DNA from: Dryas octopetala
Taxonomy: Eukaryota; Streptophyta; Magnoliopsida; Rosales; Rosaceae
Direction: 5' to 3'
Assembly: GCA_963921425.1 (NCBI GenBank)
Contig: OY992832.1
Location: 26,067,489 to 26,131,488 of the forward strand
DNA length: 64,000 nucleotides
Position 1 is the first letter of the stretch, and the number at the start of each line of letters is the position of its first letter. This document shows positions 10,560 through 23,280 of the stretch, piece by piece. The notes beneath the pieces were generated by a model. That model worked only from the letters and a program-made list of their open reading frames with translations, ran no database searches and was not told where the DNA came from. A program made the position numbers and the translations under genes.

Positions 10560-13271
10560 TGGTCCTGTGTGGCATGCACGACTTGGACATCCCTCATTTC
10601 CTATTTTTAAAATAGAAATTTATGTTTGCATCATAAGCTGCCTACTCTGGTGGCATGAATAAAGACTATGTTTGTTCTTCTTATTGTATTAGTAAGAATA
10701 AAAAGTTACCGTTCGTTCCATCACTTACTGTTGCACATGCTCCTTTGGAAATTTTAACCTCTGATGTTTGGAGTTCTCCTTATTTTTTCTATTTCTGGCT
10801 TCCACTACTATGTTATTTTTGTGGATAGTTTTTCTCGCTATACTTGGATCTATCCTATGAAACAAAAATATGAGGTCTTTAGCATTTTTGTTAGTTTCAA
10901 AGCTTAAATGGAAAATCTACTTTCATCTAAAATCAAAATATTCCAAACAAATGGGGGAGGGGAATACATCAATCATAAATTTAAAAATTTTCTGACACAA
11001 CATGGCATTACACTTCATTATACATGTCCCGATCACCCAGAACAAAATTGGCTGTCAAGACCGCCCCCGAGTTCCACCCAGAAACTCGGAGAGATCCTGC
11101 GGGAATCCAAAATCAAGGAAAAATCCTACCGAAAATTCGGCAGAACCTCCCCTGAAAATGGACTAACCCAGAAATTCCAAAACCTGTTAAAAGCACTTCT
11201 AAGATATCAACCACCTCTACCACAACCAAATTAAGATTTTCAGGCCCACAACAAATAATACAATTCTAATCGGAGCATATCTAATCGACTATACAATTAT
11301 ATCTCATTTTAACAAATCTCAAGGGAAAACCTGATCCTATTATACCCATAAGCTGGAGGAGAGAAACTCGAATGCCTCGACGTGGTATGGTCCGACCTCG
11401 GTGATCAGTCCGACCTCGGTGATCGCTACTACCTGGGGGAAACATCAAAAACAAAATGTGAGAAAAACTCTCAGTGAGTGGACAGTTAAATGGAAATGAA
11501 AATCAAAAATTAAATATCTTTTCAGAAAACCTCTTTTGCACACGTTTAACTCTAAAACCTTACGATGTCCTTTGAAATCCCCCAGTTTTTAAGACCATTT
11601 CCCAGTAAAATAATAAAATTTGAAGCTGAAAATCAAACTTTGAAAATCCAAGTTCTCAAACTGAAATCGATACTGTCAGTATAAATAAATAACTTGAGCT
11701 GAAAACTTTCTTCTCAACATTCTCAATATATATTGAAAATCAATAAAACTGTTCAACCGAAACCGTCTTACTTAAAAACCTTTGCTACCATAAACTCATC
11801 ACTTAAAATACTTAACAATTGAAAACACACACCAGTCAGTTACCCGGAGAATCTGTCATACATGCGCAGAGCCAAGAATCTGTCATACGCATGCAGAGCC
11901 AAAATTTCTGTCTTACGTGCACGCAGAGCGGCCCCCAAAGGGCGAAACATCCCGACATACGGCCCAAAGCCTATATGTGTGCTGTGATGGGTCCCAAAGA
12001 CCTATTTATCTGATAACCTGGAGGGTACTGAAAATGTGGTTTTAAAACTATTTCTCATAACCAAACAAAATCTCTTTTTCCACTAATAGAAAATAACTTT
12101 ATAGCATTCTCAGAACTTTTAATCCTCAAACCAAAATATATAAACACAACTAGTAAAATAGTACTCAATAAATTACGTTCCAATACATAAATCCAAATCA
12201 AAACGTTTGACCATAAATAAAAATATGCAATAATCCGTGCGTATATATATAAAATAAGAAACTAGATAAAATCTCATATTTGATTTTCAAATGATTAATT
12301 AGGCAAATAACCACATAAAACCCATAATCAATTTAAAATCAAGATCAAACTCACAAATCATCATATTTGGATAAAACTCATTATAAAAATCATGACTTAA
12401 ATCTCAAAGTTCATGAAAAATCATTTCAAAGAAAACAAAATCTAACTCACTACTCATAAGTCAATTACTCAAGATATAAAATATGAATAAATCCATGAAA
12501 TAAATAAAAACGTTCAAGAAACCAAGTCCACTCACAGTGAGAAAATCTAAGGTCGATCCTCCGCCGGATCGTCGCGAACCACGGTTGTCTCGCCTATAAA
12601 ATACACAACAAAACCGTAAAATTAGTCTCCAATTTTGGTCCGAAACACTTTTCGGTTTCTCTAATCACTTCCAACCTACCCAAGATCAACAACCAACTCA
12701 ACAATGGCTCAAAAAAAATCCGACATTCAAGAGATGACAGTGGGTGTTTTGAGACCACTGCGATTGCCGCCCAAAGTGGCGGCTCCAAGCCCAAATTTAG
12801 GTAAAATACCTTATTTCCTAAAATCTACTCATACTTTTCAATTCTAAACATCGATTGGGATTTCTAGGGGTGAAAATGTCTAAACAAAACAACGAGAATA
12901 ATCCTCCCAATCTGAAAACCCAAGCAATCCCGAAATGGCATCAAACCCCAAAATTTCAAATCCCAAATTACTCAAAATTAATCAACCTAAGCTTAGGAGA
13001 ATGAAAGCCCAATGAAAGAGGAAGAAAACCCACCAATTAATTTCGTGATCGGAGCTCCGGAGTGGTCGAAATCGACAAAATGGCCGGCGGCTTGACTAGC
13101 TTTCTCCGGCGAGTTGCTGCGCACAGGGGCGGCGGGCAAGCGAGGGGAGGCTCGGAGGAGGACGGCCGGCTCAAGGGGGTCACGTCGGTGATCTCGTGCC
13201 GCCGGGAAAATGGCCGGAGGCTACCCTCCGATGATGGTGTCGCGCGCACACAGAGGAAGAGAGAGAGACGC

Positions 13272-13311
<40 letters not shown>

Positions 13312-16230
13312 ACGGGGAGAGAGAACTGGGTCAGTGGGGTTAGCCGGTCGCCGTGAAGATGGCCGGAGCTGGCCACACCGATGAGAGAAGAGAGGGGGAG
13401 GTGAGTGAGCTCGGAGAGAGAGTGCGGGAGAGAGATAAAAGGGAGAGAGAGAAGTCACCAGAAAATTCTAGAGAGAGAAAAATCAGGAAATTTTCTGATT
13501 TTGGGTATTTAAAACCCACTTTTATAAATTTACAAAATTGCCCCTCACTTCACATGTCCGTATCTTTCAAACCGTAACTCGAAACGACACGTGCTACGTG
13601 TCTATGAAATCGTGGGTTCGAAACCTATCTAACGAACCCAAGGTCAAAATCAAAAGCCCTTTTATTTTAAAAGTAAATTTTGGGTCAAGCCCAATTTAAA
13701 AAAAAAATAAATATTTAAATCAAAACCCTTTTTATTTTCCAAATAAATCTCAAAATCTTTAAATTACAATTCCACATCCTTTAAAAGAAATCTCTTAAAA
13801 ACATAGTTAAATAAAAAAAAATTTAAATTTCTAGTGAAAATTTGGGTCGGGTCGTTACATTGGCTCTCTGAAAGAAAACATCGCCTCATTGTGGAAATAG
13901 GTCTCACCTTACTCACCCACGCTTCTATGCCTATTACCTACTAGGCTGAAGCATTTCACACCTCTATTTATCTCATAAATCGGTTACCTACACCTACACT
14001 TAATAATCTTTCTCCATATCAACGTCTTTTCTCAAAACTCCCACAATATGATTTTCTAAAGGTTTTTGGGTGTGCATGTTTTTCCTATTTATGGAGTTAC
14101 AACTCCAACAAACTTCAACCCCGCTCCATTCAGTGTGTGTTTCTAGGATATTCTCTCAATCAAAAGGGATACCGCTGCTTAGATTTATCCACTGGTAGAA
14201 TTTTTCTCTCTAGGCATGTTCTTTTTGATGAACATACATTTCCATTTCATGAGACCGTTCTAGCACTGTCTGCGGGGGCGTCTTCCTCTACACTGGATCC
14301 AGTTACCTTTCTCCCTCTTTGGTTGCCGCCCACTCTTGTGATCTCCCCACCACCCACGGCTGGGCCTTCCTCTTCTGGAGCTGCACCCACCTCACCGGTA
14401 TCTACACCTTTGCCTCTCCGATCCGCAGGCCCAGCCGCATCCTTGGTTACCCCACCATCTTCTCCACTTCAATTTAACTTGTCAAGTACTTTTACACCTT
14501 TTGCATCCACTTCTTTATCTAATCCATCTCTTACTGCTTCTCCTCAGATATCACCGCTGCCTGCACCACAAGCCTCTCCAGGTGCATCTGTTTCCACCAT
14601 CTCTCAAAGCCCTATTAATACTTATTCCATGGTGACACGGGGCAAACACGACATCGTCAAACCTAACTACAAGTATGCTTTGTCTGTGACTGTTTCTAAT
14701 GATTTGGTTGAGCCCACGTGTTTTTCGCAGGCTAACAAGGATGAGCGTTGGCGGCAGGCCATGAATGCCAAGTTTAATGCCCTTCAACGGGCTGGTACAT
14801 GGGTCTTGGTTTCTCCTCATGTCTCTATGAACATACTCCCCAACAAATTGGTTTTAAGATAAAAAAGAAGGTTGATGGGTCTGTGGAACGTTTCAAGGCT
14901 CGGCTTATTGCCAATGGTGACCGCCAACAATCGGATCTTGATTATGGCGAAACGTTCAGCCCCGTTGTCAATCAAAGCACCATTCGGCTTGTTCTTGCTC
15001 TTGTTGTTCATCACCATTGGCCCATCTGTCAGTTGGACGTTCAAAATGCCTTTCTGCATGGCTACTTGACTGAAGATGTTTTTATGACACAACTTAGGGG
15101 TTTTGTTGATCCGGCCTATCTTAATCATGTGTGCAAACTCTGTCGGTCTCTGTATGGTCTTAAATAGGCTCCCCGAGCCTGGTTTACCTGTCTCTCCCAA
15201 CACTTGGAACATTTGGGTTTTCGCGCCTCAACTGTTAACTCCTCTTTATTTGTTTATGCCCATGGGTTTGTGCTTATATACTTACTATTTTATGTAGATG
15301 ACATCCTCTTAACAGGAAACAACTCCACTCATATACAAACTCTCATAACTGAGCTAGGCCGTGCTTTCTCCATAAAGGATCTGGGTTCCCTTAATTTTTT
15401 TCTCGATGTTGAAGCTCTTCGCACCCTTCTGATCTTCATCTCTCTAAAACTAAGTATGTGATTGATCTTCTTCGCCGCACCAACATGCTTAATGCCAAAC
15501 CGCTCCCCAGTCCGGCCATTGCTAGCCGCCGGATTAGTCTCCATGATGGCGATCCTCTTGATGATCCCACTATGTATCGCAGTGTTGTTAGGGCCCTTCA
15601 GTACCCGACCCTTACTCGCCCTGACATCGCTTTCTCTATCAATCAAGTTTGCAAGTTCATGCACTCTCCCACTACTGTTCACTGGGCGGCGGTCAAGCGT
15701 ATTCTCCGCTATCTCAAAGGCACCTATTGTCATGGCCTTATCTATTCTCCTAGTTCCATTCAATTGGTTGCTTTCTCTGATGCAGACTATGCCGGTGACC
15801 CAGATGATAGGCGTTCTACGGGCGGATTTTGTATCTATCTTGGCCATAACTTGATCTCTTAGAGTGCCAAGAAACAGAGTGGTGTTTCCTGTTCTAGTAC
15901 TGAGGCCGAATATCGTCAATTGGCTGCTACTGCTGCTGCCATTTCCTGGTTTCGTTCGTGCCCTTTGTCGGGACTTACGGCTTCATCTCTACTACCCCAA
16001 ACTTTGGTGTAATAACATCTCAGCTATCTCTCTTGCCTCCAATCCTGTTTTTTACTCAAAGACACGTCACATTGAAGTGGATTTTCACTATGTGCGTGAA
16101 AAGGCTGTTCGTCGCGAGCTTGCTATGGGTTTTATTTCTTCCCATGACCAGTGTGCTGACATCTTTACTAAAGGCTTGTCTCCTCCACTGTTTCGCTTTC
16201 TAGTGGACAAGCTTCATGTCTGTCCTCAGC
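10560..16230 (+). pseudogene. Copia pol: integrase, reverse transcriptase, RNase H (fossil, split by an LTR-like insertion)
   Basis: Integrase segments lie at about 10560-11047 and 13865-14130, on either side of the family A unit. The reverse transcriptase runs from about 14650 to 15460 and includes LDVQNAFLHG and the catalytic YVDD box. RNase H runs from about 15600 to 16230, with SDADYAGDPDDRRSTGG and the terminal ADIFTKGL. A serine- and proline-rich linker (about 14270-14640) separates integrase and reverse transcriptase, as usual in copia. The gene is broken in several places and is not expected to be active. Confidence 0.93.
11053..13859. mobile_element. LTR-like unit, family A copy 2 (complete, 2.8 kb)
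   Basis: Target duplication TTGGC lies at 11048-11052 and 13860-13864, inside the copia integrase region. The unit begins TGTCAAGACCGCC and ends GGGTCGGGTCGTTACA. It has one 57-bp minisatellite unit (11851), a pure GA tract (13275-13310) and the shared core block (about 13557-13650). It is younger than the copia it interrupts. No protein domain is seen; solo LTR of a gypsy-type family is the best reading. Confidence 0.88.
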
Positions 16231-16240
16231 CACTTAGCTT

Positions 16241-19200
16241 TAGGGGTGGGCACAGGATAGGAGGGGATGGGACTGACCTCATCCCGTTCCCAATCCCGGA
16301 AGTTGCATTCGGGATGGGATAGGGACGGGATGACCATGATACCATTTCAAAACCAAATATATGGAACGGGATGAGTTTCGGGACCTGCTAGCTATTCATG
16401 CATTCATGACTATACTTCAACAGATAACAATTCAAGTTTCAACAATGAATATGATGCAACTTCAAGGTTCAAAGTTCAAAGTTTCAAACTCAAGTTCTCA
16501 AATTTCAACAATTCAAGACTTCAAGTTGCTATTATTCAAATTTCAACAATTCAAGTTGGAAGTAATTTAATTCTATGGCATCAGTGCATCACAAACTCAG
16601 TCTACATCAGTAACATCACAAAGTACAAACTCACAAACTTAAACTCAGTCTACATCACAAACTCAAAAGATTAGAATTAAGCCTTATGGCTTATTACAAT
16701 TTACAAACTACAAAGTTACAAACTCAGAAATCACACAAGAATTTGATTTGAACCCTTCAAACCACTGGCAGCAGTGGTCACACTTCAAACTACTGGCAGG
16801 CAGGCAGCAGTGGTCAACTGGTCACACTTTTGCCTTTGGTTTTGAACCTTTCAAACTACTGGTAACAGTGGTCACACTTGCATTTTCTACACAAAATAAA
16901 TCACAGCAGAAAGTTAGAAACTATTAAAATTCAATAAACAAAGCAAAGCAAGTAAAGTAAAACAAATTTACAAAACATTACCTGATTCAATACTTTCATA
17001 AAATTCAAGTTCTTCAATACAAGGTTCATCTTCCAAGCTGAAAATGTCATCCCCCCTCAACCAGTTTTGCATACAAATCAAGGCCTCCACTGATGTAGGA
17101 GTTAATGAACTCCTAAATGCATCTATGACCCTGCCCCCAGTGCTAAAACAACTTTCAGATGCAACTGTTGACACTTGAATGGCAAGAATATCCTTGGCAA
17201 TTGCTGCCAACACAGGGTACTTGGGACCATTGAGTTTCCACCATAATAAAATGTCAAAATCATCTACATTTTTTGCTGTCCATTCCAAAGGATCCATCAA
17301 ATATTTATCAACTTCATTTGCCACCACAGCTTCATTACTCTCTTCCACCACCTTTCTCTAATCATCCAATATGTCATCCCTCCCACTACCTCTACCCTCA
17401 TCTTCTACCATAGAACTAGAAGTGGCAATTTGTGAATCAGAATTCACATTCATTCTCATGTGTATGCCACCATCTACGTTTGGTCCATACTCATCATAAA
17501 GAGTCATCAACACTTCTTTCAACTCTTTGGCAACCCCACTCTTCAAAACCCTCCTTTTTATACAGATGAATTACATGTCTCATCTTGAACCTTGGATCCA
17601 AAAGAAGTGCAATCAACATCAATCTGTTCAGATTGTGGAATGAGCCAAAATACTTATTGTATTTAGCTCTCATGTTGGCTGCCATGTCAGCCAACACTCT
17701 CTCACTTTCTGAATCATTTGCCATCTCAGGTGCCACAAATAACCTTTCAATCTCATGTTCAATAGCTAATATATCATGAAAGGTTGTGTTGATAGTGGGA
17801 TGCAAAGATGCACTAACCCTTAAAGTCATATCATAAAATATCTTCAAAAACTTCACAAACACCCTTGCATTTTCCCAATCAACTTCACTTGGTGGTCCAA
17901 CCCTAAACCTCTTACTACTACTCTGAATCACATTGCCATCCTCATCAAATTCTTCATCTCCTTCCTTGAAGTAAGCCAAAAATGAGCTGTTCTCATCCTC
18001 CTCCATTCTTGCAAAAGCCTTTTTAAATTTCAAGGCAGATTCCAACATTATAAATGTTGAATTCCACCTTGTGGGGACATCCATACACACAAGACCTTTG
18101 CTGGACAGTTTCACTTTTTCCACTGAGGACTTAAAATACTCCAATCTCTGTGGAGAGGACCTCACATACTTCACATCATTCCTAATAGCTAAAACAGACT
18201 TATTCAGCTTCTTCAACCCACTTCCTACTATTAAATTGGTTATGTGAGCACAACATCTCACATGCAAGTACTTTCCACCCAAAACAGCTTGTGAATTCTC
18301 CCACATATTCATCTTAGACCTAACTCAATCTAAAGCTACTTTATTTGCAGAAGCATTGTCAACAGTTATGGTCATAACCTTCTCTATCCCCCACTCTAAC
18401 AAACAACACTCAATAAGCTTCCCTATGGTGGTCCCTTGGTGATTAGGAATCACACAAAAGTTTAAAACTCTTTTGTGCATTTTCCAATCACTATCAATAA
18501 AATGGGCAGTTAGCACCATATAATTAAAGTTTTGGACACTTGTCCAAGTGTCAGTAGTGAGGCTGATCCTATGTGCACTCAACTCCTTCTTCAAGTTGAT
18601 CTTACAGACATCATACATTTTTAAAAATTGCCTAACTATGGTTCTCCTGCTAAGTACATCAAACAATGGGCAAACAACACTACAAAACTTCCTAAAACCC
18701 TTCTTCTCTACAAAACTAAATGGAAGCTCATCTACTACAATCATCTCCACATAAGCTTCCATAGCATCATTCTGCACAAACCCCCTAGCAACCATCTTGT
18801 TACTCTTACCCTTATCACCAACAATGATCTTTTGGTTTTTATTTTGGTTTGGTGGGTAATATCTGCAATATTTTCTAATATGCTTAAGCATTCCTAATGT
18901 CCCATTTTTTCCACTATCAACAGCATAATCTCCAAAACTACCTTTAGGACAGTATATGCATTTGGCTCTCTTCATAATAACTTCTACATCTACTATCTTC
19001 CCTGATTGATCTTTTTTTTTTTTTCTTTTTTTTTATCATCATACACTTTAAAATGATCTCAAACCCAACTACGTTTGGAACCAATACCAGCTTTAGGTTT
19101 AATATCATTAGTGAGGCTTACCTCTGCTTCATATTGCATGTGCACTCCTTCTTCTGCTGGAGGTTCAGATTGCATGGGCACTGAGCTTGGAGGCACTGGA

Positions 19201-20323
19201 CTTGGTGAGGTTGCAGTAAAAAAAGCACCCACACTCTGCTGCTGTGATCGAGACTGCATCAACAAAGAAGCACCCACATTCTACTGCTGTGATTGAGACT
19301 GCATCAACAAAGAATCAAACCACAGAACCATGTCCAAAATCAGTAACTCAACTAGGGATAAATAACTAATCAACTGGAAAATCACAGATAACAAGCTTGT
19401 CAAGCTACACTAATCAACTAACTAATAAATTGGGAATTTGAAACTGACTAATCAACTAAGCAACTAACTAATCAACTAATTAATCAAGAACCGAAGAACC
19501 CAGAACCCATAACCAAGAACCCAGAACATAGAACCCATAACCCAGAACCTAGAAAGCTTACCATTTGAAGCTGAGAAGATATGACCCACTTGAAGCCCTA
19601 ACCCAGTCCCGTGACCATCTGATCAAGACTCAAGAGAAAGATAGCGTGATTTCGAGAGGGATTCAAGAGGGGTTCGAAAGGGGATTACGGATTCTAAAAA
19701 GAATTTGAGATGGATTCGAGAGGGGTTTCAAAGGGGATTACGGATTCTAGAGGAATTTGAGAGAGATAGGTTCTGGCTTCGACTCTTCGAGAGAGATTTG
19801 AGGGGAAAGCTGGAGATGTATGTTCAGTTTTGGTAATCGGAGAGGGATTCGAGAGGAGAGGTTGTTCTTGTTTAGTTGTTTTGGTAATCTGATTTTGATT
19901 TTTGGTTTTGATTGGAGAGGACTCAGAAGAAAGACTAGAGAGGACTGAGGAGGCTGAGAGGCTGCGAAATTGCGAATGGGAACTTGGGAAGAGACAAAGA
20001 CTGAAAGAAAGGCTGAACAAGTTTAGGATTAGGGTATGGCATTGGGTATGGTTGGTTGTGTCAAGTCTATACTAGAAATATAGACTTGCCCAAACAGCCA
20101 ACCAAAGTGTGACACGTAATTCAAAAATAAAAATAAATTAACTTAAATTATAAACGGTACGGGATGGGATTGAAATGTTGGTACCGATCTCATCCCGTTG
20201 TATTCGGGATCGGTATGGGATGGTTTCGAAATTCACGGGACTTAAACGGTACGGGACGGATTTGGGATGGTACAAGATGGTACCGGTATGTGTTCGGTAT
20301 TCCGAGTTTAATGCCCACCCCTA
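16241..20323 (-). mobile_element. hAT DNA transposon, 4.1 kb, inserted in the copia 3' end
   Basis: The terminal inverted repeats TAGGGGTGGGCA (16241) and TGCCCACCCCTA (ending 20323) match exactly. The 8-bp target duplication is CTTAGCTT (16233-16240) versus CTCAGCTT (20324-20331), with one difference. Subterminal regions carry many CGGGATGGGA-like repeats on both sides, the probable transposase binding sites. A broken transposase gene lies inside on the minus strand. The insertion lies between the end of copia RNase H and the copia 3' LTR. Confidence 0.95.
16968..19277 (-). pseudogene. hAT transposase (BED zinc finger, RICESLEEPER-like), broken
   Basis: Reading on the minus strand: an N-terminal serine/proline-rich segment (19277-19059), a BED zinc finger with CIYC and later H..C ligands (about 19060-18860), the core with RCCAHITNLIV (about 18250), and the C-terminal hAT dimerization domain with VASESCFSTGGRVIDAFRSS and ICMQNWLR (about 17190-17050). 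The frame is interrupted: a poly-A run near 19020 shifts it after the N-terminus, a TGA lies at 18325-18327, a frameshift falls at about 17500-17546, and a TAG sits just before 17351. Such proteins cut at the terminal repeats and re-insert in the nucleus; this copy should be inactive. Confidence 0.92.
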
Positions 20324-20330
20324 CTCAGCT

Positions 20331-20340
20331 TGTGGGGGCG
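20331..20340 (+). other. Polypurine tract of the copia element
   Basis: TGTGGGGGCG lies directly before the 3' LTR, in the usual plus-strand priming position. The hAT insertion ended only a few bases upstream and left the tract intact. Confidence 0.75.
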
Positions 20341-20583
20341 TAATAGAGTAACTACACCTGGGTTACCAACTTCAGCGACGACTCTCTCTTCTCAGCACTC
20401 ACATTCTTCACATGGGATAATGCCTTCCTCTGTTACTTAGCTTATCTAGTCTATTATCCTGTATTTCAAATACTGCTCGTTATCTTGTATTTCAAATACT
20501 TGTAAAACTCCTGTTTATAAATACAATCTCACGACCTCAAATTGATTGATGCTTTCAATCACAAAGCTAGTATATTTCTATTA
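20341..20583 (+). repeat. 3' LTR of the copia element
   Basis: Same length as the 5' LTR (243 bp) with the same TAATA..TATTA ends, followed by the target duplication CTCAA. About 13 differences from the 5' LTR. Confidence 0.93.
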
Positions 20584-20588
20584 CTCAA

Positions 20589-20950
20589 GACACGAGACAA
20601 CCGACAGTGAGGAGGAGACCGAGTCAATTGCTACTCAAGACACGAGACAACCGACTGAAATTGACAAAAAGTCTGATAAGGGCAAAGGAAAAGAGAAACC
20701 AAGGGAGCTAATGCTTGAAGAAAGAAAAGAAGCCAAATTCACCTTTGACGAAGAAGATGTCGAGGAAATATTCTTTGAGCTTCTCAAAGCTAAAGCTATC
20801 AAGCTTCCCGAGCCAAAACGACCGAGTGAAGCCAACGAGACAAATAGCTCCGAATATTGTCGGTATCATCAAATTATTGGTCATCTCACAAAGATTGCAA
20901 CGTTCTCAAGGACGTAATCCAAGAGATGATCGACAACAATGAGATAGTGG
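20589..20950 (+). pseudogene. Gag C-terminal remnant of the gypsy-type element (fossil)
   Basis: The segment is rich in charged residues (KSDKGKGKEKPRELMLEERK), followed by KFTFDEEDVEEIFFELLKA and a zinc-knuckle-like YCRYHQIIGH. That order is seen in plant gypsy Gag proteins. The matching upstream piece lies at about 8580-8694, on the other side of the copia insertion. The remnant is short and broken. Confidence 0.7.
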
Positions 20951-21529
20951 TGGAGTTAACATAAAGCCACGTGTCCCCAAAAAAAAAAAAAAGGCTCGCT
21001 AGGCTAAAAACTCGAAAGGGCGGTCTAGGCAAAAGTTAGAGCAAACATGTTGGATTGAAAACCCAAAAGGGCGGTCCAAGCAAAAGTTATGATTGAGCTT
21101 AAAAAAACTCTCATTGGATTGAAAACCTAAAAGGGCTGTCCAAGCAAAAATTAGAGCTTAAAAAAAAATTAAGGAAAAAAAAAGCATGTTGAGCTAAAAG
21201 CCCAAAAGGACAGCTCAAGCAAAATTTAAGGTACAAAAAAAAAAAAAAAAAATCTCTTTCTGAACTACGTCTGGCTTGATCCCTAATAGGGTACGTAGGC
21301 AATTTAGCCTCAAAAGCTAGATGCAGCCGTAAAATCTCAAAATTCACTTTTCTCCACCAATAGTATCTGCACGTGACTAAACTGCTGCGTACTACAAAGT
21401 CTTCCATTTATGTTATGGACAAATTGCAAAGAAGTCTCAAGCGCGTCTTTATAAATGGATCTCAGAAAGAAGAAATTTCAAGCTTCGCACGTGGAAAGTC
21501 GTTCCACGCACGATGCTTGAGGGGGCATC
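20951..21529 (+). other. Gypsy-type element, 3' noncoding part
   Basis: Four short imperfect repeats of the form AAAAGGGCGGTC..GCAAAAGTTA, two long A runs, and one copy of the CTACGTCTGG..GGGTACGTAGGCAA motif (about 21266) that recurs in the sequence right of the element. It ends at the purine tract GAGGGGGCATC before the 3' LTR. Confidence 0.7.
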
Positions 21530-22407
21530 TGTTGAACCGTAAAAAAATTCAAAAAAATACAAAGGTTAAGGTTGAGATAAGATCCCCATGTACCATGTGC
21601 CACATTAATTTCAAATGAAAACAAGTTGGAAAATGAGATAATGTGGATTTATCTGGACACTTAATTATCTCTTATTTGATGAATTTAAATTTAAATGTAA
21701 ATGGAGAGAGTTATCTCATCTCCATCTGATCTCATCACTTTGACCTCTCATGGACTCTATAAATAGAGTAGGAGAGATTCAGAAAAAAGGGAAGAGACCG
21801 AAAGGCTGAAGGAGAAAGTACAGAGAAAAGAGAGAATTATTGCAAGACCATTGCTGTTCAAATTCAAGGTAGTGGCCCATGGCGGTGTTCTTTCTTTTAA
21901 GATGGGGTTCAAGTCAAAACCCCTCATAAATTACTTTCATCTCAAGATGAGGGTTCTGGTCTGAACCCCCCATAAATCTATCATCTTTCAAGAGATGGGG
22001 GTTCTAGTCTGAACCCCCCATAAATATATTGTTTTCTCTTAAGATGGAGATTATGATCTAAACTCCCAAAATTAATTTTCTAAGTTGGTGGTTCTGTGCT
22101 GAACCCCACAAAGAAAATCACTTCATCTGCCTTCAATTTTCCAACCGAAAGAAGAGAAACAAAAATCTCTTGTTGCTATATTAATGCACGCAAAAAATAT
22201 ATATAAGCAGAAGTCAAGCATGGTCCGTATCTCCTCCATGTGACTTTGCATAATTGGATGTTTGGCTAAGTCGTAAAAAAGATTGTGGCAAAAGAATCCA
22301 TTTAAGTCAAAGAGACCAAAGAAGAAATATGATGTTTGTTTTCTCCATCTTTGACATATAAAAAAGCGCCCAACCATTCAAATGAGCTAAGACTTACAAA
22401 AGTTGCA
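21530..22407 (+). repeat. 3' LTR of the gypsy-type element (878 bp)
   Basis: Starts TGTTGAAC and ends AAAGTTGCA, followed by the target duplication GTTGG. It aligns with 7631-8495 with scattered differences and small indels. TATA box CTCTATAAATAGAG near 21754. Confidence 0.88.
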
Positions 22408-23280
22408 GTTGGAAGCAAATTGAAGTTCCCAGAGCTACAAGTTAGACGAAATTGGCAAGCCAACCTAAACAAAGAAATGGTCAATTTGACATGAAAATTG
22501 AAGAAGTCATCATTGACTAATCCACGAAATACAGCCTCCAAATTTGGTGTATTTCAATTCTTTAGTTCTTGATGTCAAGCTCTCTAGTTAATGACAAAAA
22601 AGAAGTGTTGTTGCTTCTCTAGTGCCTCACGTGAGAAGCCAGAGAAAGAGAAAAGGGTGTAGAACCCAATCCTCAAGTCCCAAACTAATCAAGTATGAAG
22701 TTGCAAGTTGGCCATTCACAAGAGAAATAAAAATGGGGCTTTCCAAAAGAAGACTTCTTAATTTCTCTACAAGAGTTGCACCAAAAGAGTTGCTAATTAA
22801 GGACGGTCCCACATGAGAAGATCAACTTCAACAAAAATGGAAGGCTGCCAAGTTCATGTCTAGCTCACTAGTTGATATTTATATGAAGCCCTCTTCAACT
22901 TGCTGTACAAATCCCAAATTCAAAGCCACATGGGCCTCTTGATTACCAAACGTGGAGGCTATTCCAAAACCTATTAATATTTGAAATGCTATAAACGTCT
23001 AGCATTTCTTTTAATGGGGCAAAAGTAATCTCCTGCAATCTTGTGGTCAATAAACCCGGCCCATGTCAAAGCTCCAGTAAATAATTGATTGGTAAAAATA
23101 TTGACAGCCAAAGTTAATGGGATAAAACCGATTGAGTTTCCAATTAGCAAACCAATATACCAATTAACAAATAGTTGGTATAAAAATCAAACAAACTCCA
23201 ATGGACCTCTCTGTAAATTCTTGTTAGCCCATTATAAAAAAATGTGTCATTTAACAAATAAATGATACAAAAATATTAAT
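22408..23280. other. Gypsy-like noncoding sequence, no gene seen
   Basis: The sequence resumes after the GTTGG target duplication. It is AT-rich, with no open frame that resembles a known family. The style (long A/T-rich 3' region leading into CTACGT..TACGTAGGCAA motifs) suggests the remains of an older gypsy element. Confidence 0.5.

Larger units (their letters stand above)
8700..20583 (+). mobile_element. Ty1/copia element, nearly full length, itself carrying two insertions
   Basis: Identical-length LTRs (243 bp) at 8700-8942 and 20341-20583, a primer-binding site at 8943, a purine tract at 20331-20340 and the target duplication CTCAA (8695-8699 and 20584-20588) define the element. Domain order gag, zinc knuckle, integrase, reverse transcriptase, RNase H is that of copia. 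Short LTRs and the tRNA-iMet site resemble the Ale/Retrofit group (inference). It is broken, with several breaks besides the two insertions at 11053-13859 and 16241-20323. The LTRs differ at about 13 of 243 positions by hand count. With a generic plant rate of 1.3e-8 per site per year that is roughly two million years, more if this lineage evolves slowly. Confidence 0.95.
7631..22407 (+). mobile_element. Gypsy-type LTR element with short internal region, host of the nested insertions
   Basis: LTRs at 7631-about 8495 and 21530-22407 are direct repeats. The element is flanked by the 5-bp target duplication GTTGG (7626-7630 and 22408-22412). The 3' LTR starts TGTTGAAC and ends GTTGCA, and is preceded by a purine-rich GAGGGGGCATC. 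Without the copia at 8700-20583 the internal part is only about 1.1 kb and shows a gag-like end with a zinc-knuckle-like segment but no protease, reverse transcriptase or integrase. It is broken or non-autonomous, in the manner of gag-only LTR elements. It must be older than the copia inside it. Confidence 0.85.

Noticed and set aside
15329-15919. 196-codon antisense frame over the copia reverse transcriptase and RNase H
   Set aside because: Shadow of the coding strand. The sense strand carries the diagnostic motifs.
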